Below are positions 1 through 6,405 of a stretch of DNA of 41,986 nt, one piece after another (the first letter of the stretch is position 1; each line of letters opens with the position of its first letter). Under the pieces are notes generated by a model. The model was not told the DNA's origin. It was given only the letters and a program-made list of their open reading frames with translations, and made no database searches. The stretch spans positions 1 to 41,986 of IMG/VR virus record IMGVR_UViG_3300032308_000878; one strand, written 5' to 3'. The translations under genes and the position numbers were made by a program. The DNA is from a virus.

Positions 1-945
1 ATCTTCGACGAAGCGAGCGGTATCTTCAAGAAGATATGGGAAGTGTCGGAAGGTGCGCTCACCGACGGCGAGGCGTTCTTCTTTGCGTTCGGCAACCCCA
101 CGCGTCCCGACGGCGAGTTTGCTGACTGCTTCGACAAGCACTCCCACCTCTACTGGAACAGGCACGTTGATAGCCGTGAGGTGACGCACACGAACAAGGC
201 GGCGCTGCAAGGCATCATCGACAAGTACGGTGAGGACAGCGACGAAGTTAAAGTACGTATTAAAGGTGTGTTCCCTAACCAAGCGTTCAACGGATTCATC
301 AGCGTAGACATCGTGCGCCAAGCGCAAAACCGCGAGCTGCACCCCGATTCTGACGCTGGCCTGATCATGGCCGTTGACGTGGCGCGGTACGGCACTGACC
401 ACTCAGTCATTCGGTTCCGCAAGGGGCGCGATGCGCGCAGCTTCCCGGCGCGCAAGTTCAAAGGTCTTGCACTTACGAAGCTCGCAGAGATATGTATGCG
501 AGAAGCAGACATACATAAACCCGATGCTATCGTCATTGAGTCCACCGGCGTAGGCGCTGGCGTTGTGGACATCATGCGCGACAGAGGATACCGCATCGTA
601 GAAGTACACCCCGGCGCTCAGTCGAGCGAGCCAGAGAGGTACATGAACAAGCGCGCCGAGTACTGGTCGCTGATGCGCGATTGGCTGTTTGAGCAAGGCT
701 GCATTAACGAGGACGACGACTTGTTCTCTCAGCTAACAACCATTCTTTATTCAATGGATAGGCACGAACAGCGCTTGAAACTTGAGGCCAAGGAAGACAT
801 GCGCAAGAGGGGATTGCCTTCGCCTGACGATGCGGATACACTGGCGCTGACATTCGCGGTGCGGGTCGCGCGTCGGGATAGGACGAACGAGTACGCCAAG
901 CGAGGGCCAAAAGTTTTATCAGACTACGACGAGTTCGCTTTGTAG
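1..945 (+). CDS. terL: Terminase large subunit, C-terminal part (5' end outside window)
   Basis: The frame is open from base 1, so the N-terminal ATPase half lies outside the window. The first visible residues, IFDEASGI, match the Walker B/DEAS region of TerL ATPases. The nuclease half follows: an acidic strand MAVDVARYGTD, a second strand IVIESTGVG and a late DDADTLALT, together the three acidic positions of the RNase H-like TerL nuclease. The enzyme pumps DNA into the procapsid through the portal and cuts the concatemer. The portal gene lies just downstream, as usual. A GTG at base 43 is in frame but would delete the Walker B motif, so it is not the start. The family call is secure; the packaging type (cos, pac or direct terminal repeats) cannot be read from this part. 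Confidence 0.93.
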   Translation: MFDEASGIFKKIWEVSEGALTDGEAFFFAFGNPTRPDGEFADCFDKHSHLYWNRHVDSREVTHTNKAALQGIIDKYGEDSDEVKVRIKGVFPNQAFNGFISVDIVRQAQNRELHPDSDAGLIMAVDVARYGTDHSVIRFRKGRDARSFPARKFKGLALTKLAEICMREADIHKPDAIVIESTGVGAGVVDIMRDRGYRIVEVHPGAQSSEPERYMNKRAEYWSLMRDWLFEQGCINEDDDLFSQLTTILYSMDRHEQRLKLEAKEDMRKRGLPSPDDADTLALTFAVRVARRDRTNEYAKRGPKVLSDYDEFAL

Positions 946-953
946 GAGGCAAC

Positions 954-1178
954 ATGGGAAGTATCATTGGGGGCGCTAAGCCCGCACCTATCGCACCGGC
1001 TCCCGCTCCGCTACCTCCGGCCCCCGCGCGCAGTGATGCGCAAACTCAAAAGCTGGCCGACGAGCAACGTCGTATCTTCGCAGGCGGTGGTAGTCGCGCT
1101 ATGACGTACTTCACCGGCGGTGGTACAGCACCCAAGAACAGCGCTGTCTCTTATCTCGGCGCGGCAGGAGCAACTTAA
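954..1178 (+). CDS. Small Pro/Ala/Gly-rich protein between TerL and portal
   Basis: A 74-residue protein starting MGSIIGG, followed by a Pro/Ala-rich stretch (about residues 9-25), a short charged helix and a Gly-rich tail. It lies 8 bases after terL behind a GGAGGC Shine-Dalgarno, and its stop overlaps the portal start (TAATG). The proline-rich N-terminus suggests an extended or disordered protein. Small proteins at this site in podophages are often minor virion proteins, but no domain is recognised here. Position and tight coupling support a real gene; the function is unknown. Confidence 0.7.
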   Translation: MGSIIGGAKPAPIAPAPAPLPPAPARSDAQTQKLADEQRRIFAGGGSRAMTYFTGGGTAPKNSAVSYLGAAGAT

Positions 1179-2830
1179 TGGCACGTCCCCTCGCGTCCGA
1201 CATCATCACGCGCTACGAAGAAGCTAAGACGATCCGTAGCCCTCACGAGAATGACTGGAAGATGGCGGCGGCTTACTGCCTGCCGCGTCAGTACGGCGCG
1301 TGGAATGTAGACGGCCCGTCCATGCTGGTAGGCCAGAGCAAGGGGCAAGCAGCCCGGCGCGTTGCGTTTGACACGACCGGCACGCGCGCCCTGCCAAAGT
1401 ACATGGCCATCTTGGAGCGCATGATCACGCCGCACAACATGGTCTGGCAAACGCTCGCTGTCTCCGACCGCAACCTTGCGCGCTCGATGCGCGTGCGCAA
1501 TTACTTCGACGAGCTGAATAGCTTGCTGTTTCGGATGCGCTACGACGAGAAGGGCAAGTTCAAGCAGGCTTCGTCCGAAACGTATGCGTCGATCGGCGTC
1601 TATGGTATGGGGCCGATCTTCTACGGTCGCCGTCGCAAGTCGAATCAGTTTCTGTACCGCGCGTGCTCGATGCGCGACATCTATGTGCTGGTCAATGACG
1701 AAGGCGATGTCGATACAGTCTTCTATCGCTTCTGGTTGAACCGCCGCCAGTTCGCGCAGAAGTTCCCCGGCGAGCAAGAGCCGCCGTGCATGAAGTTGTC
1801 CGTCGGAGCTGCGCAAAAAGAAACGGACATGAAAGAGTTTGTCCACGTTGTGCACCCGCGCACCGATTACGACCCCGAGGCCATTGATGCCCGCCGCCAT
1901 CCGTATGTCAGCAGCTACATCTGCGTGACGGATCGCTACTACATCGGCGAAGAGCAAGGCTTCAAGTCCATGCCGTACCTAACCCCGCGCACCTTCACTG
2001 AGGCGGGCGACCCCTACGGCTTTGCTCCTGCGGCGCAAGCGCTCGGCGCGCTCGGCACTGCCAGCGCCATGAAGAAGAGCATCTTAAAGGTTGGCCAGCG
2101 GATCGCTGAGCCTACGCTTCTCGTGCACGACGATGGCGTGACTAACGGCGTCATCGACCTTCGGCCTAACGCCAGCATCCCCGGCGGCCTCGACAATCAG
2201 GGCCGCATGATGGTCCAGCCGTTCCCTGTCGGCGATCTGCGCATACCCGACAAGTTGCTCGAAGAAGAGCGCATGGACATAAACGACAGCTTCTTCGTGA
2301 CCATATTCCAGATCCTGATGGAAACGCCAGAGATGACGGCCACCGAGGTGATGGAGCGCATGGCAGAGAAGACGGCATTGATGGCCCCCACGATGGGCCG
2401 CTTGCAGTCAGAGTTCACCAGTCCCGGCGTGCTGCGCGAACTCGACATGCTCGACGAGATGGGCCTGATGCCTCAGATGCCGCCCGAGCTTATTGAAGCC
2501 CGAGGCGAGTACGACATTCTGCACACGTCGCCGATGGCCAAAGGCATGTACGCCGAAGAGGTCAGCGGCTTCATGCGCATCGTCGAGATGGCGACCAACC
2601 TCGTCAACGTCACGCAAGATCCGTCGCACTTCGACCACTTCAACTTCGACGCTGCGATCCCTGAGATCAGCGAGCGCATGGCGGTTCCCGCTCGGTGGAT
2701 GAATGACGATCGCACGAAGAGCACGCTCGCCACGGCGCGCCAGCAGCAACAGCAGCAAGCCGAGCTTCTCAAGAACGCAGCCCCGTTGGCCTCGGCGGCT
2801 AAGACCCTCACAGCACAAGGTGCACAATGA
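1178..2830 (+). CDS. Portal (head-to-tail connector) protein
   Basis: A 550-residue protein with the length and composition of the podovirus head-tail connecting family (T7 gp8 type; T7 gp8 is 536 residues). Visible hallmarks are an N-terminal helical region with charged and aromatic residues (RYEEAKTIRSPHENDWKMAA), a central segment reading PYLTPRTFTEAGDPYGFAPA, and the helical ETPEMTATEVMERMAEK region typical of this portal family's stem and wing. The C-terminus is Gln/Ala-rich. The dodecameric portal sits at one capsid vertex, where it nucleates procapsid assembly and docks the terminase and tail tube. It follows TerL and precedes the scaffold and capsid genes. It overlaps the next gene by 4 bases (ATGA). 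Confidence 0.92.
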   Translation: MARPLASDIITRYEEAKTIRSPHENDWKMAAAYCLPRQYGAWNVDGPSMLVGQSKGQAARRVAFDTTGTRALPKYMAILERMITPHNMVWQTLAVSDRNLARSMRVRNYFDELNSLLFRMRYDEKGKFKQASSETYASIGVYGMGPIFYGRRRKSNQFLYRACSMRDIYVLVNDEGDVDTVFYRFWLNRRQFAQKFPGEQEPPCMKLSVGAAQKETDMKEFVHVVHPRTDYDPEAIDARRHPYVSSYICVTDRYYIGEEQGFKSMPYLTPRTFTEAGDPYGFAPAAQALGALGTASAMKKSILKVGQRIAEPTLLVHDDGVTNGVIDLRPNASIPGGLDNQGRMMVQPFPVGDLRIPDKLLEEERMDINDSFFVTIFQILMETPEMTATEVMERMAEKTALMAPTMGRLQSEFTSPGVLRELDMLDEMGLMPQMPPELIEARGEYDILHTSPMAKGMYAEEVSGFMRIVEMATNLVNVTQDPSHFDHFNFDAAIPEISERMAVPARWMNDDRTKSTLATARQQQQQQAELLKNAAPLASAAKTLTAQGAQ

Positions 2831-3201
2831 GCCACGATCTTTTTGAGGACGGCGACCCGTTCGATCCCGAGGCGCTTGAGCGCCACGAGGCAGCAGTCAA
2901 AGCGGCTGTGCGCTCTGAGGTTGTCGATGCCGAGGGCGAGCTGCGTCGCCGCCGTCAAGCCTACATCGCTGTGTTCACCGCAGGCGAGCGATCGCAGGCT
3001 GACATCGACATAGTGCTGTGCGATCTCATGTTCTTCTGCAAGATGCTCGTGTCTACCTACAACATCGCTGACGGCCCCCACGCTCAAGTGCTGATGCACA
3101 TGAAGGAAGGCCGTCGAGAAGTATTCCAGCGCATCAAGGACTTTACGCGCCTAGACTTTGATGTGCTGTTTGCTAAGTACACAGGCGCGCTCTCACGATA
3201 G
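2827..3201 (+). CDS. Bbp19-like phage protein
   Basis: A 124-residue, mostly helical protein. The segment from IDIVLCDLMFFCKM to the conserved GRREVFQRI near residue 100 matches the Bbp19-like phage domain, named after a Bordetella podophage protein. It lies between portal and scaffold, where that family is normally found in podophages, and is translationally coupled to the portal gene (ATGA). The family's function is not established; its position suggests a minor head or head-assembly role, which is inference. The N-terminal 25 residues are acidic. Confidence 0.72.
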   Translation: MSHDLFEDGDPFDPEALERHEAAVKAAVRSEVVDAEGELRRRRQAYIAVFTAGERSQADIDIVLCDLMFFCKMLVSTYNIADGPHAQVLMHMKEGRREVFQRIKDFTRLDFDVLFAKYTGALSR

Positions 3202-3209
3202 GAAACAAC

Positions 3210-4163
3210 ATGACTGACACGACGAACACGGCACCCGCCGCTCCGGCTCCCGGCGCTGGCGCACCACCACCACCCGCTGCGGCCCCCGCCGCTCCTGCGA
3301 CCGGCGCACCTCCGCCTGCCGCTACTCCGCCCGCACCCGCCCCGACCGGCGATGTGGTTATCAAGGCCCCATGGTCTGACGCTAAAGGCGTCTACACGAT
3401 CGGCGAGAAGCCGTGGTTCGAGAGCATCCCGGAAGAACCTGTCCGCGAAACGATGCGCGCCAAGAACTACAGCAACCCTAACGAAGTGGCCATGGCGTAC
3501 CACAACCTTCTCAAGCTGCAAAACGGCAACCCCGAAGTCACTTCGGTGCCGAAGGCCGACGCGCCGCAAGCTGAGTGGGACGCGTTCTACAACAAACTTG
3601 GCCGCCCCGAATCGCCGGACAAGTACGAACTCAAGCCGGGCGAGGGCGTTGCTGTCGATCAGCCGACGCTTGAGTTTGGCAAGAAGCTGTTTCACAAACT
3701 CGGCGCGCCCCCGGCCAAGGCACAGGAAGCGGTCGATGAATGGAATAAGTTTGTCGGCGAACAGATGGCAGCGCGTGTCGAAGCTGATCGTGTGGCCAAC
3801 GAACAAGCCCTTGCCGCCCTTGAAACTAAATGGGGCGCGGAGCTGAAGGCCAATCAGGCAGCGGGCCTGCGGGTTATCAAGTCCCTCAAGCTCGACCCGG
3901 CGCTGCTAGAAGGTGTGGAGAAGAGCGTGGGCTTGGCTCCTGTAGTCGAACTGTTGGCCGCGATCGGTCGCCGTTCTGACGAAGGCGCTGGCCCCCTCGG
4001 CGGCACCAGCGGCGATCCGACCAACCCGGCCAACATGTCGCAGGAAGCGATTAAGAACGCGATCTCAACGCTGCAAGCGGATGCGGCGTACAACGACGCG
4101 AAGCACCCCGGCCATGGGCAGGCGGTGGAGCGTATGGCGCAGCTTTTTGCGGCACAGAAGTAG
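3210..4163 (+). CDS. Scaffolding / capsid assembly protein
   Basis: A 317-residue protein. About the first 45 residues are almost only Ala, Pro, Gly and Thr (low complexity, probably disordered). A mixed domain with an LGRPESPDKYEL motif follows, then a long charged helical region (about residues 150-240) and a basic, helical C-terminus. The order of disordered N-terminus, coiled helix and capsid-binding C-terminus, lying directly before the major capsid gene, fits podovirus scaffolds such as T7 gp9. The LGRPxxPDKY signature recurs in podophage scaffold/capsid-assembly proteins. Scaffolds direct procapsid assembly and leave before maturation. The Shine-Dalgarno is AGGAAACAAC before ATG. Confidence 0.82.
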   Translation: MTDTTNTAPAAPAPGAGAPPPPAAAPAAPATGAPPPAATPPAPAPTGDVVIKAPWSDAKGVYTIGEKPWFESIPEEPVRETMRAKNYSNPNEVAMAYHNLLKLQNGNPEVTSVPKADAPQAEWDAFYNKLGRPESPDKYELKPGEGVAVDQPTLEFGKKLFHKLGAPPAKAQEAVDEWNKFVGEQMAARVEADRVANEQALAALETKWGAELKANQAAGLRVIKSLKLDPALLEGVEKSVGLAPVVELLAAIGRRSDEGAGPLGGTSGDPTNPANMSQEAIKNAISTLQADAAYNDAKHPGHGQAVERMAQLFAAQK

Positions 4164-4181
4164 GCTACTTGACAAAGTAGC
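4164..4181 (+). other. Small perfect hairpin after the scaffold gene
   Basis: GCTACTT, a GACA loop, then AAGTAGC form a 7-bp perfect stem starting the base after the scaffold stop codon. It overlaps the TTGACA of the promoter candidate, so it could be an operator-like element or an RNA hairpin at the end of the upstream message. It has no T-run. Confidence 0.45.
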
Positions 4182-4196
4182 GAATATAGGTATGGT
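4169..4196 (+). promoter_or_regulatory. Sigma70-like promoter candidate upstream of the capsid gene
   Basis: TTGACA at 4169-4174 matches the -35 consensus exactly. It is followed after 16 bases by TATGGT at 4191-4196 (4 of 6 matches to -10). The predicted start of transcription falls near 4202-4204, at the foot of the next hairpin, so the capsid mRNA would begin with a stem-loop. It lies in the longest plus-strand gap (about 150 bases) before the gene needing the highest expression. Confidence 0.5.
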
Positions 4197-4200
4197 GAAG

Positions 4201-4230
4201 GGAAGTCGGGTTTGCTCGACTTCCTTTTAT
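4201..4230 (+). terminator. Hairpin followed by T-run before the capsid gene
   Basis: GGAAGTCG and CGACTTCC form an 8-bp stem around an 8-base loop, followed by TTTTAT. This has the form of a modest intrinsic terminator after the scaffold gene. Because a promoter candidate fires at its base, it could instead be a 5' mRNA-stabilising stem-loop or an RNase processing site. The bases from 4231 to 4311 hold only the capsid leader, with the Shine-Dalgarno GGGAG near 4301. Confidence 0.5.
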
Positions 4231-4311
4231 CGTTAAGGGCCGTCTTGTACGAACACCCCTTGGTACACTGAGCAACTCGACGCAATGTGATCAACCAAGG
4301 GAGTATCCAAT

Positions 4312-5226
4312 ATGGCTGAAACTCTAGCGACCTACTCGGTTCCCGAGCACCACGTCAAAATGTACACGGCGAACGTCGTGGCTGCGCTCAACAAGAAGGG
4401 TGGCATCCTGATGCCTCTCGTCAGCTCGAACACCTACATGGGTGAGAAGAGCCAAGTCGTCAATTTCATCGGCAAGGTCGAGTTCGTTGAACGCGATACG
4501 CCTTATGCTGACACCAAGCTGACCGAACTTGAGCACACTCAGGTTTGGGTGTCCGGCAAGGAGTATGACTGCGCCGTACTGGTCGATCGTCTTGATACCC
4601 TCAAGATGATCTATGATCCGACCTCGCCCTATGTCGAGCGCTTCCGCGAAGCCGCTGCGCGCAAGATGGACGAGATCATCATGGACAAGTACTTCGCGAC
4701 CATGAAGACCGGCAAAGACGGCACCACCAACACCGCGTTCCCTTCGCAGGACATCGTGGCGCACGGCGGTACCGGCATGACTGTGGCCAAGCTGCGCTCG
4801 CTGCGTAAGCTCTACAAGAAGCGCCATGTCGATGTGCGTAGCGTCAAGCCGTACATCGCCGTGACTTCCGAAGAGACGGACGATTTGCTCGGTGAAGTGG
4901 CTGTTGGGTCGAGTGACTACAACGCCGTCAAGCCGCTGGTCGATGGCGAAGTCACTCAGTTCATGGGCTTTGTGTTCGTGCCTTATGAGAACGACGGCAG
5001 CGATCTCAATGGTAAGGGCATCCCCACCTTCTCTGATTCGGGTACGGTTCGCCGTTGCCCGTCTTGGGTCAACGAAGGTATGCACTATGGTGCGTGGGAC
5101 GGTCTGACCATTACGATTGGCAATCGTCCTGACAAGAACAACATCAAGCAGATTCACGGCACGTTCACCGGTGGTGCGACCCGTCGTGAAAACGGCAAGG
5201 TGTTTCAGGTCCAGTGTAAGGAATAA
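4312..5226 (+). CDS. Major capsid protein
   Basis: A 304-residue protein resembling the phage capsid family found in many podophages with HK97-fold coats. The N-terminus (MAETLATYSVPEHHVKMY) and the central segments ending in KMDEIIMDKYF and the VRSVKPYIAVTSEETDDLL strand fit that family. Its place after scaffold and before the tail tubular genes supports the call. Capsid genes are among the most highly expressed: this one has its own leader with a promoter candidate and hairpins, and is followed by a GC-rich hairpin. The start is the ATG with GGGAG 8-9 bases upstream. Confidence 0.9.
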   Translation: MAETLATYSVPEHHVKMYTANVVAALNKKGGILMPLVSSNTYMGEKSQVVNFIGKVEFVERDTPYADTKLTELEHTQVWVSGKEYDCAVLVDRLDTLKMIYDPTSPYVERFREAAARKMDEIIMDKYFATMKTGKDGTTNTAFPSQDIVAHGGTGMTVAKLRSLRKLYKKRHVDVRSVKPYIAVTSEETDDLLGEVAVGSSDYNAVKPLVDGEVTQFMGFVFVPYENDGSDLNGKGIPTFSDSGTVRRCPSWVNEGMHYGAWDGLTITIGNRPDKNNIKQIHGTFTGGATRRENGKVFQVQCKE

Positions 5227-5238
5227 CGTAGCGGGGAC

Positions 5239-5260
5239 AGGGCGGGCTTCGGCCCGCTCT
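5239..5260 (+). terminator. GC-rich hairpin downstream of the capsid gene
   Basis: The core stem is GCGGGC / GCCCGC around a TTCG tetraloop. It extends outwards by a G-T pair, a G-C pair and an A-T pair to about 9 bp. It starts 13 bases after the capsid stop. No strong T-run follows (CTACTCC), so it is more likely a partial terminator or a 3' stabiliser of the capsid message. UUCG loops are unusually stable. Confidence 0.5.
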
Positions 5261-5319
5261 ACTCCACTGAGTTATGAGAAGCCCAAAACCAGTTTACTTA
5301 ACTACGGAAGGAATACATC

Positions 5320-5784
5320 ATGGCAGTTGACGCTCTTGTTTCTTTGCAGCTCGCCGAAGACTATCGGAAGCTCCCCGTCGAAGAGCACGGCAAAATCCGT
5401 TTTGCCAGCTTTGAGATGCCCCCTATCACTGTGGCCAGTGATGCCGGGTCCACTATCGACCTCGTTGAACTGCCCGCCGGGCGCGTTCGGGTTCTCCCGA
5501 GCATGTCCCGCGTGCAGACCTCAGCTTTCGGCGCGAGCCGCATCCTCGACATTGGCCACACGGCCTATGCGAGTGGCGACAACACGACCGAAGCCTACGA
5601 TGACGATGCGTTTACTCCTGCGCACCTCGACATCGCCAGCGCCACGGCGGACCTCAAGTTTGGCAACTTGCTTGAGTTCGACCTCTACTCGAAAGCTGGT
5701 GTGCTCGTGCAGGCCAAAGTCACCGGCGGCACCATTCCGATCGGCGCTACACTGAAGGGCTTTATCGCCTACGTTTACGAGTAA
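5320..5784 (+). CDS. Structural protein of unknown role after capsid
   Basis: A 154-residue protein, rich in beta-prone sequence (for example TIDLVELPAGRVRVLP and LLEFDLYSKAGVLVQAKVTGG). It lies alone between the capsid and tail tubular A genes behind a strong GGAAGG Shine-Dalgarno. The position and all-beta look suggest a head decoration, head-fibre or connector protein. That is inference from context; no named family is recognised. Confidence 0.72.
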   Translation: MAVDALVSLQLAEDYRKLPVEEHGKIRFASFEMPPITVASDAGSTIDLVELPAGRVRVLPSMSRVQTSAFGASRILDIGHTAYASGDNTTEAYDDDAFTPAHLDIASATADLKFGNLLEFDLYSKAGVLVQAKVTGGTIPIGATLKGFIAYVYE

Positions 5785-5814
5785 TAAGGTCCTCGTGAGG
5801 GCAAGGGGGACGCA

Positions 5815-6393
5815 ATGTACACAGACACGCAGATCATCAACATCGGCTTGTCCGGCATTGCGTCCTCTACGGTCCAGACTATTAGTCCGCCCCGCACGGC
5901 GATCGAGCGGTACTTTTCTTCCAACTACACTCACATCAAGCGAACCGAACTGGCCAAGCGCCGTTGGGTGTTTGCACGTGTGGCTGACTACAAACTTACT
6001 CTTGTGCAAACGCTTACGGACGTAGAGAAGCCGTACAAATACGCGATGCCGATAGACTGCTTAGTACCGATACGTATAAAGAGTACGGAGTGGGTGCAGC
6101 GCGGGCGCTTCATCTACAGCGAGAATCCCACGCTGGCCATTGAGTACACCAAGAACGCGAACGAAGACGAGTTCGATCCGCTGTTCGTTGATGTGCTGGC
6201 CTGTGCTCTGCGCCGGTTCTCGGCTGAGTATATCACTGGCTCGTCCAGTAAAAACCAAGAAGCTGACGCGAAATACCGCGATGCCGTTGACACAGCGGCC
6301 AAAGCTAATGCTTTCATTATCGGCACAGAAGAGATACAACAGGATGATGGGGAGTATAGCTGGCTCTCCGCTCGTGCAGGCCAGCTACCCTAA
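5815..6393 (+). CDS. Tail tubular protein A (T7 gp11-like adaptor)
   Basis: A 192-residue protein, almost the length of T7 gp11 (196). The N-terminal pattern (two helices around an IERYFSSNY segment, then LAKRRWVFARVADYKL), the P-rich middle and the helical C-terminal half (FVDVLACALRRFSAEYITGS) match the tail tubular A / gp11 adaptor family. Twelve copies form the adaptor ring between portal and nozzle. The next gene is its usual partner, tail tubular protein B. The Shine-Dalgarno is AAGGGGGA. Confidence 0.86.
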   Translation: MYTDTQIINIGLSGIASSTVQTISPPRTAIERYFSSNYTHIKRTELAKRRWVFARVADYKLTLVQTLTDVEKPYKYAMPIDCLVPIRIKSTEWVQRGRFIYSENPTLAIEYTKNANEDEFDPLFVDVLACALRRFSAEYITGSSSKNQEADAKYRDAVDTAAKANAFIIGTEEIQQDDGEYSWLSARAGQLP

Positions 6394-6405
6394 CGGGGGT
6401 TTGTC

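Noticed and set aside
1175-1957. Minus-strand open frame of 260 codons
   Set aside because: It lies fully opposite the portal gene, has no Shine-Dalgarno, and its composition (runs of His, Val, Arg) is that of a GC-rich antisense shadow.
2735-2760. CAG-rich tandem stretch in the portal gene
   Set aside because: A short Gln-codon run at the portal C-terminus, common in these proteins; too short to be a meaningful repeat.
3225-3350. Pro/Ala repeats at the scaffold N-terminus as a possible recombination artefact
   Set aside because: Low-complexity Pro/Ala N-termini are ordinary in podovirus scaffold proteins; frame and context are intact.
4324-5157. Minus-strand open frame of 277 codons
   Set aside because: Exact antisense of the capsid gene; shadow frame caused by codon bias.
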